This document shows, one piece after another, positions 1-8,003 of a stretch of DNA of 64,000 nucleotides. Source of the DNA: Amphritea atlantica (GTDB lineage Bacteria > Pseudomonadota > Gammaproteobacteria > Pseudomonadales > Balneatricaceae); the NCBI RefSeq assembly GCF_900111095.1, contig NZ_FOGB01000008.1, positions 75,275-139,274 on the forward strand, in the 5' to 3' direction. The first letter of the stretch is position 1. Each line of letters begins with the position of its first letter. Under the pieces are notes generated by a model. It did no database searches and was not told the origin of the DNA. It saw only the letters and a list, made by a program, of their open reading frames with translations. The position numbers and the translations under genes are program-made.

Positions 1-1053
1 GTGGAAGAGGCCGAGCTGATGGCGGGCTGCAAGATCCACTCGGTGACGGTGGGGGTCGCCGGCAGTCATATCAACAGCATGAACTCCCACGGTATCGTTG
101 CCGTCCGCGACGGCGAAGTGATGGAACATGATCTGGAACGGGTGATTGATGCGGCCCGGGCGGTAGCGATTCCTGCCGATCAGAAGATTTTGCATATCCT
201 GCCGCAGGAGTATGTTATCGATAACCAGGAGGGCATTCGCGAACCGCTGGGGATGTCCGGGGTGCGACTGGAAGCCAAAGTACATCTGGTGACCGGCGCG
301 GTGAATGCGGTGCAGAACATTGAGAAGTGCGTTAAACGCTGTGGTCTGGCGGTGGATAACGCGGTGCTGGAACAACTGGCATCCAGTTACTCGGTGCTGA
401 CCGAGGATGAGAAAGAGCTGGGTGTCTGCATGGTGGATATGGGGGGCGGTACCACCGATATCGCTATCTTCACCGGTGGCGCGATCCGCCATACCGCGGT
501 GATCCCGATCGCCGGTGATCAGGTGACCAACGATATTGCCATGGCGCTGCGCACACCGACACCCCATGCGGAAGAGATCAAGATCAAATATGCCTGTGCG
601 CTGGCCCAGCTGGCCAGCGCCGAGGACACCATCAAGGTGCCCAGTGTCGGTGATCGTCCGGCACGGGATCTGTCGCGGCAGGCGCTGGCAGAGGTGGTTG
701 AACCGCGCTATGACGAACTGTTCACCCTGGTGCAGGCGGAACTGCGTCGCAGCGGTTTTGAAGATCTGGTGGCCGCAGGGATAGTACTGACCGGGGGCAC
801 GGCGAAGATGGAAGGGGCGGTGGAGCTGGCGGAAGAGATCTTCCATATGCCGGTGCGACTGGCGTTGCCAAAAGGTGTGCGGGGCATGGGAGATATCCTT
901 AACAGCCCGATCTACGCCACCGGCATCGGTCTGTTGCAATACGCCAAACAGGATAGTCATCATCAGGGGGATGCCGTCCCGGTTGATGATGATGAACCAG
1001 AAAAAGAGAACATACTGAACCGGATGAAAGCCTGGTTTCAGGGGAATTTTTAG
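1..1053 (+). CDS. ftsA: Cell division protein FtsA, 5'-truncated by the window edge
   Basis: FtsA is the actin-like ATPase that tethers FtsZ filaments to the inner membrane and recruits later divisome proteins. The visible 350 residues lack roughly the first 60 of a usual 410-420 residue FtsA, so the GTG at base 1 is an internal codon and not the start. The phosphate-binding motif VDMGGGTTDIAIF lies near residue 144 and the second actin-fold motif VLTGGTAKMEG near residue 262. The C-terminus RMKAWFQGNF is the amphipathic membrane-targeting helix. ftsZ follows after 60 bp, the standard dcw order, so identity is secure. Confidence 0.97.
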   Translation: MEEAELMAGCKIHSVTVGVAGSHINSMNSHGIVAVRDGEVMEHDLERVIDAARAVAIPADQKILHILPQEYVIDNQEGIREPLGMSGVRLEAKVHLVTGAVNAVQNIEKCVKRCGLAVDNAVLEQLASSYSVLTEDEKELGVCMVDMGGGTTDIAIFTGGAIRHTAVIPIAGDQVTNDIAMALRTPTPHAEEIKIKYACALAQLASAEDTIKVPSVGDRPARDLSRQALAEVVEPRYDELFTLVQAELRRSGFEDLVAAGIVLTGGTAKMEGAVELAEEIFHMPVRLALPKGVRGMGDILNSPIYATGIGLLQYAKQDSHHQGDAVPVDDDEPEKENILNRMKAWFQGNF

Positions 1054-1113
1054 AACGTAACATAAGCAATACAACAGGTGCGGGTTGGGCACTGAACCTG
1101 GAGGATAAGGGAC

Positions 1114-2316
1114 ATGTTTGAATTAGTTAATAACATCGCGCAGAACGCCGTCATTAAGGTGATTGGCGTCGGTGGTGGCGGTGGTAATGCCGTACAGCAC
1201 ATGGTCTCATCGGAGGTTGATGGGGTCGAATTTATCTGTGCCAATACCGATGCGCAGGCTCTCAACAATATGGGCTCGCGCAACGTCCTGCAGCTGGGTG
1301 GCGAAATCACCAAGGGGCTGGGTGCGGGTGCTAATCCGGATATCGGTCGTGAAGCGGCGATGGAAGACCGTGAGCAGATTCTGGAGATGCTCAGCGGTGC
1401 TGATATGGTGTTTATCACCGCGGGAATGGGTGGTGGTACCGGTACCGGTGCGGCGCCAATCGTTGCTGAAGTGGCCAAAGAGCTGGGTATTCTGACGGTT
1501 GCTGTGGTGACCAAGCCGTTCCCGTTCGAGGGTAAGAAGCGGATGCTGATCGCCGAACAGGGGATCAAAGAGCTGTCCGAGCATGTCGACTCGCTGATTA
1601 TCGTGCCCAACGAAAAACTGCTGCAGGTACTGGGTAAAAACTGCACCCTGATGAAAGCGTTCGACGAAGCGAATGATGTCCTTAAAGGGGCGGTGCAGGG
1701 GATCTCTGATCTGATTATCCGCCCGGGTATGATCAACGTCGACTTTGCAGACGTACGCACGGTGATGTCTGAGATGGGCACATCAATGATGGGTACCGGC
1801 TCAGCCCGCGGTGATAATCGTGCCATTGAAGCCGCCGAAGCCGCTGTGCGCAGTCCGCTGCTGGAAGATGTCGACCTGATGGGGGCTCGCGGTATTCTGG
1901 TGAATATCACCGCTGGTCTGGATCTAGGTCTTGGCGAGTTCAGCGATGTGGGTCAGGTAATCGAAGAGTTTGCTTCAGATAGCGCGACTGTTGTGATCGG
2001 CACCGTTATCGACCCTGAGATGTCTGATGAGATTAAAGTCACTGTCGTGGCAACCGGGCTGGGTGGTGCTGAAAAGCAGGATATCCGGGTGGTCAGTAAT
2101 GGCTCGTCTGCTTCAGGTTCCCGTCGTGCCGCCAGCGCAGTCAGTGATTACAGCCAGCTTGAGCTGCCAACCGTTATGCGTAATCGCAACGATTCTGTCC
2201 GTGCTCAGGATAACCCTGTGGTTGAGCCGGAGCCTGCGTCAGAGTCACGTAAAACAGGTACGGATGATATGGAGTTTCTGGATATCCCAGCATTCCTGCG
2301 TCGTCAGGCTGATTAA
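1114..2316 (+). CDS. ftsZ: Cell division GTPase FtsZ
   Basis: FtsZ is the tubulin-like GTPase that forms the cytokinetic Z-ring. The 400-residue product has the N-terminal glycine-rich loop [13 protein letters not shown], the tubulin signature [10 protein letters not shown] near residue 106 and the T7 synergy-loop motif [11 protein letters not shown] variable linker follows, then the conserved C-terminal peptide [12 protein letters not shown] that binds FtsA and ZipA. The ATG is preceded by GGAGGATAAGG, a strong ribosome site. It is followed by a rho-independent terminator and a tRNA, not by lpxC as in most gammaproteobacteria. Confidence 0.99.
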   Translation: MFELVNNIAQNAVIKVIGVGGGGGNAVQHMVSSEVDGVEFICANTDAQALNNMGSRNVLQLGGEITKGLGAGANPDIGREAAMEDREQILEMLSGADMVFITAGMGGGTGTGAAPIVAEVAKELGILTVAVVTKPFPFEGKKRMLIAEQGIKELSEHVDSLIIVPNEKLLQVLGKNCTLMKAFDEANDVLKGAVQGISDLIIRPGMINVDFADVRTVMSEMGTSMMGTGSARGDNRAIEAAEAAVRSPLLEDVDLMGARGILVNITAGLDLGLGEFSDVGQVIEEFASDSATVVIGTVIDPEMSDEIKVTVVATGLGGAEKQDIRVVSNGSSASGSRRAASAVSDYSQLELPTVMRNRNDSVRAQDNPVVEPEPASESRKTGTDDMEFLDIPAFLRRQAD

Positions 2317-2369
2317 AAGATAGCCCATTGGGGTATGTCCCACCCCTTATCTTTTAACAGCCAAACTTA

Positions 2370-2410
2370 CCCCGCCTGCGGAGCCATCCCAGGCGGGGTT
2401 TTCTTTTTTA
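2370..2410 (+). terminator. Rho-independent terminator of ftsZ
   Basis: Perfect 9-bp stem CCCCGCCTG / CAGGCGGGG with an 11-nt loop followed by TTTTCTTTTTT. It ends the dcw transcript after ftsZ. Confidence 0.9.
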
Positions 2411-2536
2411 AGTCGCTGAAATCCCGGTTAGGTTGCGGTTTTCAACGAATCCGAAAAAAGTCGTTAAAAACCGTTCCAGATGTTTGATTTAAGTCCTGAA
2501 TTCTATTAAAGTACGCGGCCTCTGATATCGGCATCA

Positions 2537-2873
2537 GAGAGAACGCCGAGGTTTACGACGGCGTTAACCCGCACCCAGATGTGCAGGTTATAAGTCTGAA
2601 AAGACAGCGTAAGCAACATACGTGGTGAGGTGTCCGAGCGGTTGACTCGGAGGCGAAGCCGCAGAGAACATCGGAGTTTACGACGATGGTAACGAGCACG
2701 CAGGCGTGCAGGTTATAAGTCTGAAAGGACAGCGTAAACAACATACGTGGTGAGGTGTCCGAGTGGTTGACTCGGAGGCGAAGCCGGAGAGAACATCGGA
2801 GTTTACGACGATGGTAACGAGCACGCAGGCGTGCAGGTTATAAGTCTGAAAGGACAGCGTAAACAACATACGT
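2537..2873 (+). repeat. Tandem tRNA-Ser 5'-end repeats (two 125-bp units plus a partial older unit)
   Basis: Units 2624-2748 and 2749-2873 are each 125 bp and nearly identical. Each starts with GGTGAGGTGTCCGAG(C/T)GG, the first 18 bases of the tRNA-Ser at 2874, then leaves the tRNA sequence (TTGACTCGGAGGCGAAGCC). A diverged partial copy of the spacer lies at 2537-2623. Each spacer can form small hairpins: GGC-GAA-GCC, an ATCG/CGAT stem (AACGCCG/CGGCGTT in the oldest copy, a paired change) and GCACGC/GCGTGC. Any transcript from upstream would put two decoy 5' acceptor strands before the real tRNA. The arrangement recalls the rtT repeats after E. coli tyrT, which carry tRNA 3' ends instead. Confidence 0.85.
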
Positions 2874-2961
2874 GGTGAGGTGTCCGAGTGGCCGAAGGAG
2901 CACGCCTGGAAAGTGTGTATACCGCAAGGTATCGAGGGTTCGAATCCCTCCCTCACCGCCA
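2874..2961 (+). tRNA. tRNA-Ser (anticodon GGA)
   Basis: It folds as a class II tRNA with acceptor GGTGAGG/CCTCACC plus discriminator G and encoded CCA. The anticodon stem CACGC/GTGTG carries loop CTGGAAA (GGA, reads UCC/UCU). The long variable arm ATACC-GCAA-GGTAT is typical of serine tRNAs, and the T arm is GAGGG-TTCGAAT-CCCTC. It is followed by a terminator at 2974. Confidence 0.97.
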
Positions 2962-2973
2962 TCTAATTCATAC

Positions 2974-3006
2974 AAAAATGCCCAGTCTCTGACTGGGCAT
3001 TTTTGT
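2974..3006 (+). terminator. Terminator after tRNA-Ser
   Basis: Long perfect stem AAAAATGCCCAGTC / GACTGGGCATTTTT with a 3-nt loop, 13 bp after the tRNA CCA end. Its A and T flanks make it usable in both directions. Confidence 0.9.
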
Positions 3007-3029
3007 ATGTGCTAATTAGTGGCTGGAGA

Positions 3030-3165
3030 TGGGAGTGGACGAGGACCCTCGACAGGGTTCGAGCCGAGCGAAGCGAGACCACATCGGAGCCTGCGACGAT
3101 AGCCCGAAGGGCGAGGAGTGAAACGATGAGTAACCCCTCCCTCACACCTATACCAGGTTGTACCG
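3030..3165 (+). repeat. Structured repeat related to the tRNA-linked spacer repeats
   Basis: This stretch has no gene. It holds GAGCGAAGCGAG, then ACATCGGAG(4 nt)TGCGACGAT, then GCCCGAAGGGC, in the same order and orientation as the three hairpins in the 2537-2873 repeats but with different stem bases. Near 3133-3149 the string CCCCTCCCTCACAC resembles the 3' end of the tRNA-Ser gene (ATCCCTCCCTCACC). It may be a remnant of a former tRNA duplication or integration site. That reading is an inference. Confidence 0.5.
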
Positions 3166-3182
3166 GCGGCGGCAGGTCACTG

Positions 3183-4202
3183 TCAGAATATTAGAAAAGG
3201 GGCTGCAGCGAGAGATTTGGCGGCGTAGTTCCCGCAATAGAACTTGTTCTCTAGGTTTGACATATTGTCTTCACTGAAGTCGAAAGGCAGTGACTCGGAC
3301 TGACCACAGTGAATGCATTGCTTAAGTTTTGTTGTTCTGACAGCGTAGCAGGAACAGCATTGCCAGCCGGATTTGGCGCCAGCTTCAGAGGCATATTTGG
3401 CAATTCTAATAAGATCATTCAGGCGTCTAGCTATGTTCTCGGCAATTTGAGGATCACTTCTTTCTCGGAGTCGTTGCTCTCTTAGCTCATTTGCTCGGTT
3501 AGCTTCTTGCAGCTTTGCCTGTTTTTTTGCCTCTATCAGGTCTCTTTTAGCCTGTACTAGGTCTTCGAATTCTCTTTTGCGTTGATCTTGTCTGGACTTG
3601 GAATGGAATAGCCATTCTTTAGCTTGTACTGAGTCAAGCATGAGTTCTCGCATAGCACTCAGGAAGCCTTTCGATTGCTCTTTGTAAGTGTCTGCAAGGA
3701 AATTCATTGATATACGAACGGTGGCTTCGTTGGGGCGTAGATAGTGCTTACTGTCAGCCATAACGAGGTTTAAGGGGTGTCCGTTGATACTGATTTCAAT
3801 CCTGATCTTGTCGCTAGGAGAATCTGAGATGTTTGGAAAGTTGTTCAGTCTGTATGGCAAACGCTTAGCTTCAGTTATTAAGTACTCTTTTTCCAGACCA
3901 AGAAAACTATCTGAATGTACTACCTTGTATTCAGGGAGTGAAATCTCAGAGCCTTCTTCTAGTATCCGCTTAGCCATCCAGAAGATACAGCGGGCAAAGC
4001 TCGCAGGACAAGGATGGTCATCATCTACTTTCTTAGGTTGATGTGCGAAATGGTAGGCTTTTTCAGAGCCTTGTCTTGCTTGCATTGGCGCGCCACAAAA
4101 TAAGCACTCGCAATCACAGGCGTTGCCTCGATCTACTTCCTCAGGTGCTACTGTTTTCCCTGTTGGAATATGTTTAGCGAAGGGTAACAATAAGGAACTC
4201 AT
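3183..4202 (-). CDS. CoiA-like / zinc-ribbon protein of unknown function
   Basis: The 339-residue protein starts with a cysteine-rich segment (C29, C31, C33, C36) followed by YHFAH at about 50-54. This pattern is typical of CoiA-type competence proteins and related nuclease-like families, where the cysteines and the HFAH box lie in the N-terminal domain. A charged helical segment rich in K, R, E and Q around 200-255 is a likely coiled coil. Near the C-terminus WQCCSCY(10)CIHCG forms a zinc ribbon. Base composition is clearly more AT-rich than the flanking operons, and the gene sits alone beside a tRNA, so horizontal origin is likely. No specific function can be assigned. Confidence 0.6.
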   Translation of the reverse strand: MSSLLLPFAKHIPTGKTVAPEEVDRGNACDCECLFCGAPMQARQGSEKAYHFAHQPKKVDDDHPCPASFARCIFWMAKRILEEGSEISLPEYKVVHSDSFLGLEKEYLITEAKRLPYRLNNFPNISDSPSDKIRIEISINGHPLNLVMADSKHYLRPNEATVRISMNFLADTYKEQSKGFLSAMRELMLDSVQAKEWLFHSKSRQDQRKREFEDLVQAKRDLIEAKKQAKLQEANRANELREQRLRERSDPQIAENIARRLNDLIRIAKYASEAGAKSGWQCCSCYAVRTTKLKQCIHCGQSESLPFDFSEDNMSNLENKFYCGNYAAKSLAAAPFLIF

Positions 4203-4779
4203 TGTCTCTCCTTGTGTAGTAATCCGTTTACATCCGATAGAACTTTATACTAAGCCTTTTAATCTTAATATTATCCTTATTTACAGGGTGGGCTATGAGT
4301 AGGTGCTTTCTGCTAGTCGTTTTATGATCTCAGATATTCAGCCATGGGTCTTCATCAATGGGGTAGAACCCAAAACAATAGGGAGGGGCTAAGCCTCCTT
4401 CAGTCCATTTACTTGCTGTATTGATAGGTTTGACATCAGATGTCTTAACTTATATGTTTCGCGATAACACTATCCAAGTGTTATCAACTTTCATGTCGTG
4501 AGACACGAAGAGATTCACAATGCAGTATGAAGTTTATGATGACAATGGTTGCCCGTTAGGTGTTGCGCCAAAGTGTTTACCCAGAGCAAAGCCTACTTAA
4601 TGCAGGTATATGATCTATGAGGATCGAGGTAAGAGTCTTTACCCGCTTGGCCTATACCCGTTACTAGACAATGCTTTAAGGCAACTCGGGAGACTTGAAA
4701 TAGATGGTGTGAAAGCTCAGATCATTCGATATAACGGTTAGCTTACTGGCCGACACTTTCGATCATCTAATAAATAACG
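4203..4779. other. AT-rich intergenic stretch
   Basis: Between the CoiA-like gene and the terminator at 4780 the only coding-like sequence is the small interrupted ORF at 4520-4741. The rest shows no recognisable gene. It is AT-rich like the neighbouring island gene. Confidence 0.5.
4520..4741 (+). pseudogene. Small ORF interrupted by an in-frame stop (hypothetical)
   Basis: One reading frame runs ATG at 4520, stop TAA at 4598, then reopens at ATG 4610 and ends at TAG 4741. The parts are 26 and 43 residues (first MQYEVYDDNG..., second MIYEDRGKSLY...). Both have ordinary amino-acid composition and join in the same frame, so a protein of about 73 residues split by a nonsense mutation is plausible. 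The second part could also be translated alone. No family is recognised. A terminator follows at 4780. Confidence 0.3.
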
Positions 4780-4810
4780 AAAAAGCCTGGTTTAACCACC
4801 GGGCTTTTTT
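4780..4810 (+). terminator. Rho-independent terminator
   Basis: Stem AAAAAGCCTGG / CCGGGCTTTTT with one G-T pair, ending in a T-run. It would end any transcript from the 4.5-4.74 kb ORF. Confidence 0.7.
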
Positions 4811-4850
4811 ATGTTTGGAATATGGGCTTCGTCTAAGCCCTGAACAATAT

Positions 4851-4890
4851 CCCCCATTCCCCCCATTCCCCCCATTCCCCCGATTCCCCT
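4851..4890. repeat. C-rich 9-bp tandem repeat
   Basis: Four successive copies of CCCCCCATT, the first lacking one C and the last reading CCCCCGATT. It lies about 25 bp before a TATACT box (4913-4918) upstream of the LRR-kinase gene. C-runs of this kind are prone to slipped-strand length change, so copy number may vary between isolates and could affect the promoter. Confidence 0.75.
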
Positions 4891-4958
4891 AGAGCCCCCC
4901 TGATAACGCTTGTATACTAGCCGCAATTTTGTCTCAGACTCACCATGGGTTCACTATT

Positions 4959-6200
4959 TTGCATACACTTGCGCAGTTAAAATCCGGCGAATTAGCGGGT
5001 ATTCAGCACCTGAAATTGTCAGAAAATTTGACCACTTTCCCCATGGATATTCTGTCGCTGGCGGATACTCTGGAAATTCTTGACCTGTCCCACAACCGGT
5101 TGGATGCATTGCCGGATGAGCTGAGACAGCTGCATAAGCTTAAAATCTTGTTTGCTTCAAATAATCGTTTTGAAACGCTGCCAGAGGTGCTGGGTGAGTG
5201 CACTAATCTGGAGATGGTGGGGTTTAAAGCGAACAGAATAAGCCGGGTGCCGGAAAACTCTCTACCACCCCGGTTACGCTGGCTAATCTTAACGGACAAC
5301 CGGATTGAAACTCTGCCAGAGACGCTGGGCGAGCGGCCCCGGTTACAAAAGTTAGCCTTAGCGGGTAATCGCTTAACCGATCTGCCGAAGAGTATGGCTA
5401 AGTTAACCAACCTTGAGCTAGTGCGTATCTCTGCTAACCAGTTGAGTGAATGCCCTGAACAGTTGCTTGATCTGCCGAAACTCGCCTGGATTGCGTTCTC
5501 GGGTAATCCATTCAGTCGCTCAGACCTGAGGATTGAATCTGTTCCGCTAATGCAGTCATCCAGCTTTACCCTGCAGGAAGTGTTGGGGCAGGGGGCATCA
5601 GGTGTGATTTCAAAAGCGGTGTGGAATGAGGATCAAACCCACTTTCCTGATGAGATAGCGGTGAAGGTATTCAAAGGTGAGGTGACCTCTGATGGCTATC
5701 CGGAAGATGAACTGCATGCCTGTTTAAAGGCTGGAGAGCATCCCAATCTGGTTAAGCCATTGGCGCAGGTGGATGAAAATGGCTATCTGGCGCTGATCAT
5801 GAACCTGATTCCACCGCACTATCGTAACCTGGGATTGCCGCCCTGTTTTCAGAGTTGTACCCGTGACAACTTCCCCGAGGGTGTTTCGCTATCGATCGAA
5901 CAGATCGATAAAATTGTGCAGCAGATGGTGAGTGTCTTCAATCATTTGCATGATCAGCAGGTCTGTCATGGTGATCTGTATGCCCATAACACCCTGTATG
6001 ACGAGGATGCGAATATCATATTTGGTGACTTTGGCGCGGCCAGTATGTATCACATGCTAACAGAGACACAGCAGGAAAAGATCAGACAGATTGAGCGGCG
6101 GGCACTGCATCATTTTATTGATGACCTGTTGAGTATTTGTGCTGAAGCCGATCAGCAGAAGCTTAAATTTATGCGCCTGAAACAGAAAGCTACGCATTAG
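4959..6200 (+). CDS. Leucine-rich-repeat protein kinase
   Basis: The N-terminal half holds about seven leucine-rich repeats of the form LxxLdLsxNrLxxLP. From about residue 200 of 413 a eukaryotic-like kinase domain follows, with glycine loop LGQGASG, lysine motif AVKVFK, catalytic loop HGDLYAHN and metal motif FGDFGAAS, all key residues present. It is likely a cytosolic Ser/Thr kinase using its LRRs for partner binding. No ATG fits: the frame is open from TTG 4929, but the TTG at 4959 gives MHTLAQLKSGELAG, which matches the way LRR kinases of pseudomonads begin as I recall them, so 4959 is preferred. The gene stands alone between two terminators. Confidence 0.85.
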   Translation: MHTLAQLKSGELAGIQHLKLSENLTTFPMDILSLADTLEILDLSHNRLDALPDELRQLHKLKILFASNNRFETLPEVLGECTNLEMVGFKANRISRVPENSLPPRLRWLILTDNRIETLPETLGERPRLQKLALAGNRLTDLPKSMAKLTNLELVRISANQLSECPEQLLDLPKLAWIAFSGNPFSRSDLRIESVPLMQSSSFTLQEVLGQGASGVISKAVWNEDQTHFPDEIAVKVFKGEVTSDGYPEDELHACLKAGEHPNLVKPLAQVDENGYLALIMNLIPPHYRNLGLPPCFQSCTRDNFPEGVSLSIEQIDKIVQQMVSVFNHLHDQQVCHGDLYAHNTLYDEDANIIFGDFGAASMYHMLTETQQEKIRQIERRALHHFIDDLLSICAEADQQKLKFMRLKQKATH

Positions 6201-6270
6201 CGTGTCAGGATAAAAGCAGAAGCGGCGATCATCTCTCTTTCAGCTGAATTCAGCATAAATTGAAAACGAT

Positions 6271-6299
6271 AAAGCCTGGTCTGACGATCGGGCTTTTTT
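6271..6299 (+). terminator. Terminator of the LRR-kinase gene
   Basis: Stem AAAGCCTG / CGGGCTTT with one G-T pair, 10-nt loop and TTTTTT tail, 70 bp after the kinase stop codon. Confidence 0.7.
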
Positions 6300-6678
6300 G
6301 TATCGGACACATGATAGGAACCAGGTGCGGTGAACTCCCCCAGTTTTTATATAGATATTGGTTGCATTGTCTGTCTGTGCTTATGACAAATTATATTCAG
6401 GTCAATGAAGCTACATATCTATTATCAGCTGTTAGCCGGCGATCTTAGTGTGGGGTAGTGGGTAAAACGATGAGTTCTACCGATTCTGTTTAGGTATTGT
6501 AATGCAGCTGTATGGCGTTTGCCGGCCATATATCAATATATCTGGGTGATCATGGCGATTGTTGGTTTCCGCTCTGGGTTAGCATAGCTAATCGTTTCGG
6601 TTAGGAAAGATCGTTTTACAGCGATAGGTGGTTTTTCTAAGGTGGGCATAAAGTAACTCAGTAAAGAGATCTTCTGTT
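6300..6678. other. Intergenic region upstream of the OsmC gene
   Basis: AT-rich stretch with no convincing gene. It must contain the promoter for the OsmC-crotonase pair, but no box stands out. The site AAGAGAT before 6679 serves as a weak ribosome site. Confidence 0.4.
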
Positions 6679-7128
6679 ATGTCTGTACATCAAGCAAAAA
6701 TTAACTGGCAACACAACCCCCACCGTTCTGATTCAGCGACGTACTCGCGCAATCATCAGGTCAGCCTGAATGGAGATCAGCAGCTTAAGGTATCGGCCTC
6801 GACGGAGTTTAAGGGAGATCCGAACTGTGCAGATCCCGAGCAGATGCTGGTGAGCGCTGTTTCCAGCTGCCATATGCTGTTTTTCCTGGCGATCGCAGAG
6901 TTTCAGGGGTTCCAGGTTGAATCATACGAAGACGTTCCTGAGGGATATCTTGAAAAGAACGCTAAAGGCGGTATGGAAATTACCCGTATCGTTCTTTCCC
7001 CCAGTGTGACATTCGCCGGTGATAAACAGCCCGATCAGCAAACCATTGCGAAAATCCATGCCAATGCACATAAAAACTGCTTTATCAGAAACTCTGTCAC
7101 AGCCAGTGTTGAGATCAATCATTCTTAA
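6679..7128 (+). CDS. OsmC family peroxiredoxin-like protein (two-cysteine type)
   Basis: OsmC/Ohr proteins reduce organic hydroperoxides with a pair of cysteines. This 149-residue protein has both: one in SSCHMLFF near residue 62 and one in HKNCFIRNSV near residue 134. The segment DPEQMLVSAVSSCHM is the typical OsmC active-site helix. The crotonase gene begins 25 bp downstream, so they are probably cotranscribed. Its substrate is unknown. It differs from the second OsmC-like protein at 52454, which has lost one cysteine. Confidence 0.85.
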   Translation: MSVHQAKINWQHNPHRSDSATYSRNHQVSLNGDQQLKVSASTEFKGDPNCADPEQMLVSAVSSCHMLFFLAIAEFQGFQVESYEDVPEGYLEKNAKGGMEITRIVLSPSVTFAGDKQPDQQTIAKIHANAHKNCFIRNSVTASVEINHS

Positions 7129-7153
7129 CAGTTGATATTTTGTGAGGGATTCT

Positions 7154-7954
7154 ATGAATACTAATCAGTTAAACGAGAGTATTTTGCTGCGTAGCGATGA
7201 GAAGGGTGCCGTTTTTCTCTCATTAAACCGGCCGGATAAATTAAATACCTTGTCAGAAGCGATGCTGGCTTCACTACAGCAGGAACTAGATAGTATTGCT
7301 GCTGATCCCACCGTACAGTGTGTCGTCCTGAGTGCTGAGGGGCGTGGGTTTTGTGCCGGGCACGATCTGCAAGAGATGCGCAGCAACCCAACGCATAGTT
7401 ACTATCAGGAGCTGTTTCGTCGTTGTGGTCAGGTGATGCAGAGCATCCTTAATCTGCCAGTACCAGTCGTTGCAAAGGTCGGTGGTATCGCCGCCGCTGC
7501 AGGCTGTCAGCTGGTCGCCAGCTGTGATCTGGTGATCGCGGCCAGGTCGGCCCGATTCGCCGTTCCGGGCATTAATGTGGGGTTGTTCTGTTCAACCCCG
7601 GCGGTTGCCCTGTCACGCAATATCTCACCTAAGCGGGCATTCGATCTGCTGGTGACCGGCGATATTATTGATGCCGATACCGCGCTGGAATGGGGGCTGA
7701 TCAGCAGTGTGGTTGATGATGCGGATCTGGATAACGCCGTTACGGAAAAAATCGAAAAAATTCTCAGTAAGAGTCCTTCTGCTGTCCGGTTTGGCAAATC
7801 GATGTTTAATCCGCAACGCCAGATGTCGCTGGCTGATGCCTATGAATTTGCCGGCAATGTTATGGCGGATAATATGATGAGTCCCGACGCGGGCGAAGGT
7901 ATTGATGCCTTTCTTGCCAAACGGGCACCGGTCTGGGAAAAGCCGGCGGGCTGA
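7154..7954 (+). CDS. Enoyl-CoA hydratase/isomerase family protein (ECHDC3-like)
   Basis: Crotonase-fold protein of 266 residues. It keeps the oxyanion-hole regions (GRGFCAGHDL and GIAAAAGCQLVASCDL). At the usual second catalytic glutamate it reads VGLFCSTPAVALSR, the pattern of the ECHDC3 branch, so ordinary hydratase catalysis is doubtful. An in-frame GTG at 7142 is possible, but ATG 7154 is preferred because GAGGG lies just upstream. It follows the OsmC gene closely and precedes an acyl-CoA synthetase. A DmdD-like role in methylthioacryloyl-CoA handling is conceivable but unsupported by motifs. Confidence 0.8.
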   Translation: MNTNQLNESILLRSDEKGAVFLSLNRPDKLNTLSEAMLASLQQELDSIAADPTVQCVVLSAEGRGFCAGHDLQEMRSNPTHSYYQELFRRCGQVMQSILNLPVPVVAKVGGIAAAAGCQLVASCDLVIAARSARFAVPGINVGLFCSTPAVALSRNISPKRAFDLLVTGDIIDADTALEWGLISSVVDDADLDNAVTEKIEKILSKSPSAVRFGKSMFNPQRQMSLADAYEFAGNVMADNMMSPDAGEGIDAFLAKRAPVWEKPAG

Positions 7955-7968
7955 GGTTTTTATCTGAG

Positions 7969-8003
7969 AAAGCCAGTGTGGATCTGCTGGTTTTACTGGC
8001 TTT
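7969..8003 (+). terminator. Possible terminator after the crotonase gene
   Basis: Inverted repeat AAAGCCAGT / ACTGGCTTT around a 17-nt loop, ending in TTT. The short T-run makes it a weak call. Confidence 0.45.

Noticed and set aside
1050-1910. Long antisense frame opposite ftsZ
   Set aside because: A shadow of the highly biased ftsZ codons; serine/proline-rich product with no family.
2624-2873. Possible CRISPR-like array
   Set aside because: Units are 125 bp with no short repeat and variable spacer pattern; they begin with tRNA sequence and no cas genes are present.
2553-2962. Minus-strand open frames in the tRNA repeat region
   Set aside because: They only read through the tandem repeats and the tRNA, giving repetitive peptides without a family or ribosome site.
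3133-3149. Integrase attachment site paired with the tRNA 3' end
   Set aside because: The similarity is short and imperfect, and no integrase gene is in the window; kept only as a remark on the repeat.
3003-3194. 63-codon plus-strand frame after the tRNA terminator
   Set aside because: It begins inside the terminator and translates the structured repeat; no coding character.
6260-6448. 62-codon frame after the LRR kinase
   Set aside because: Starts within the terminator hairpin, lacks a ribosome site and has no recognisable product.
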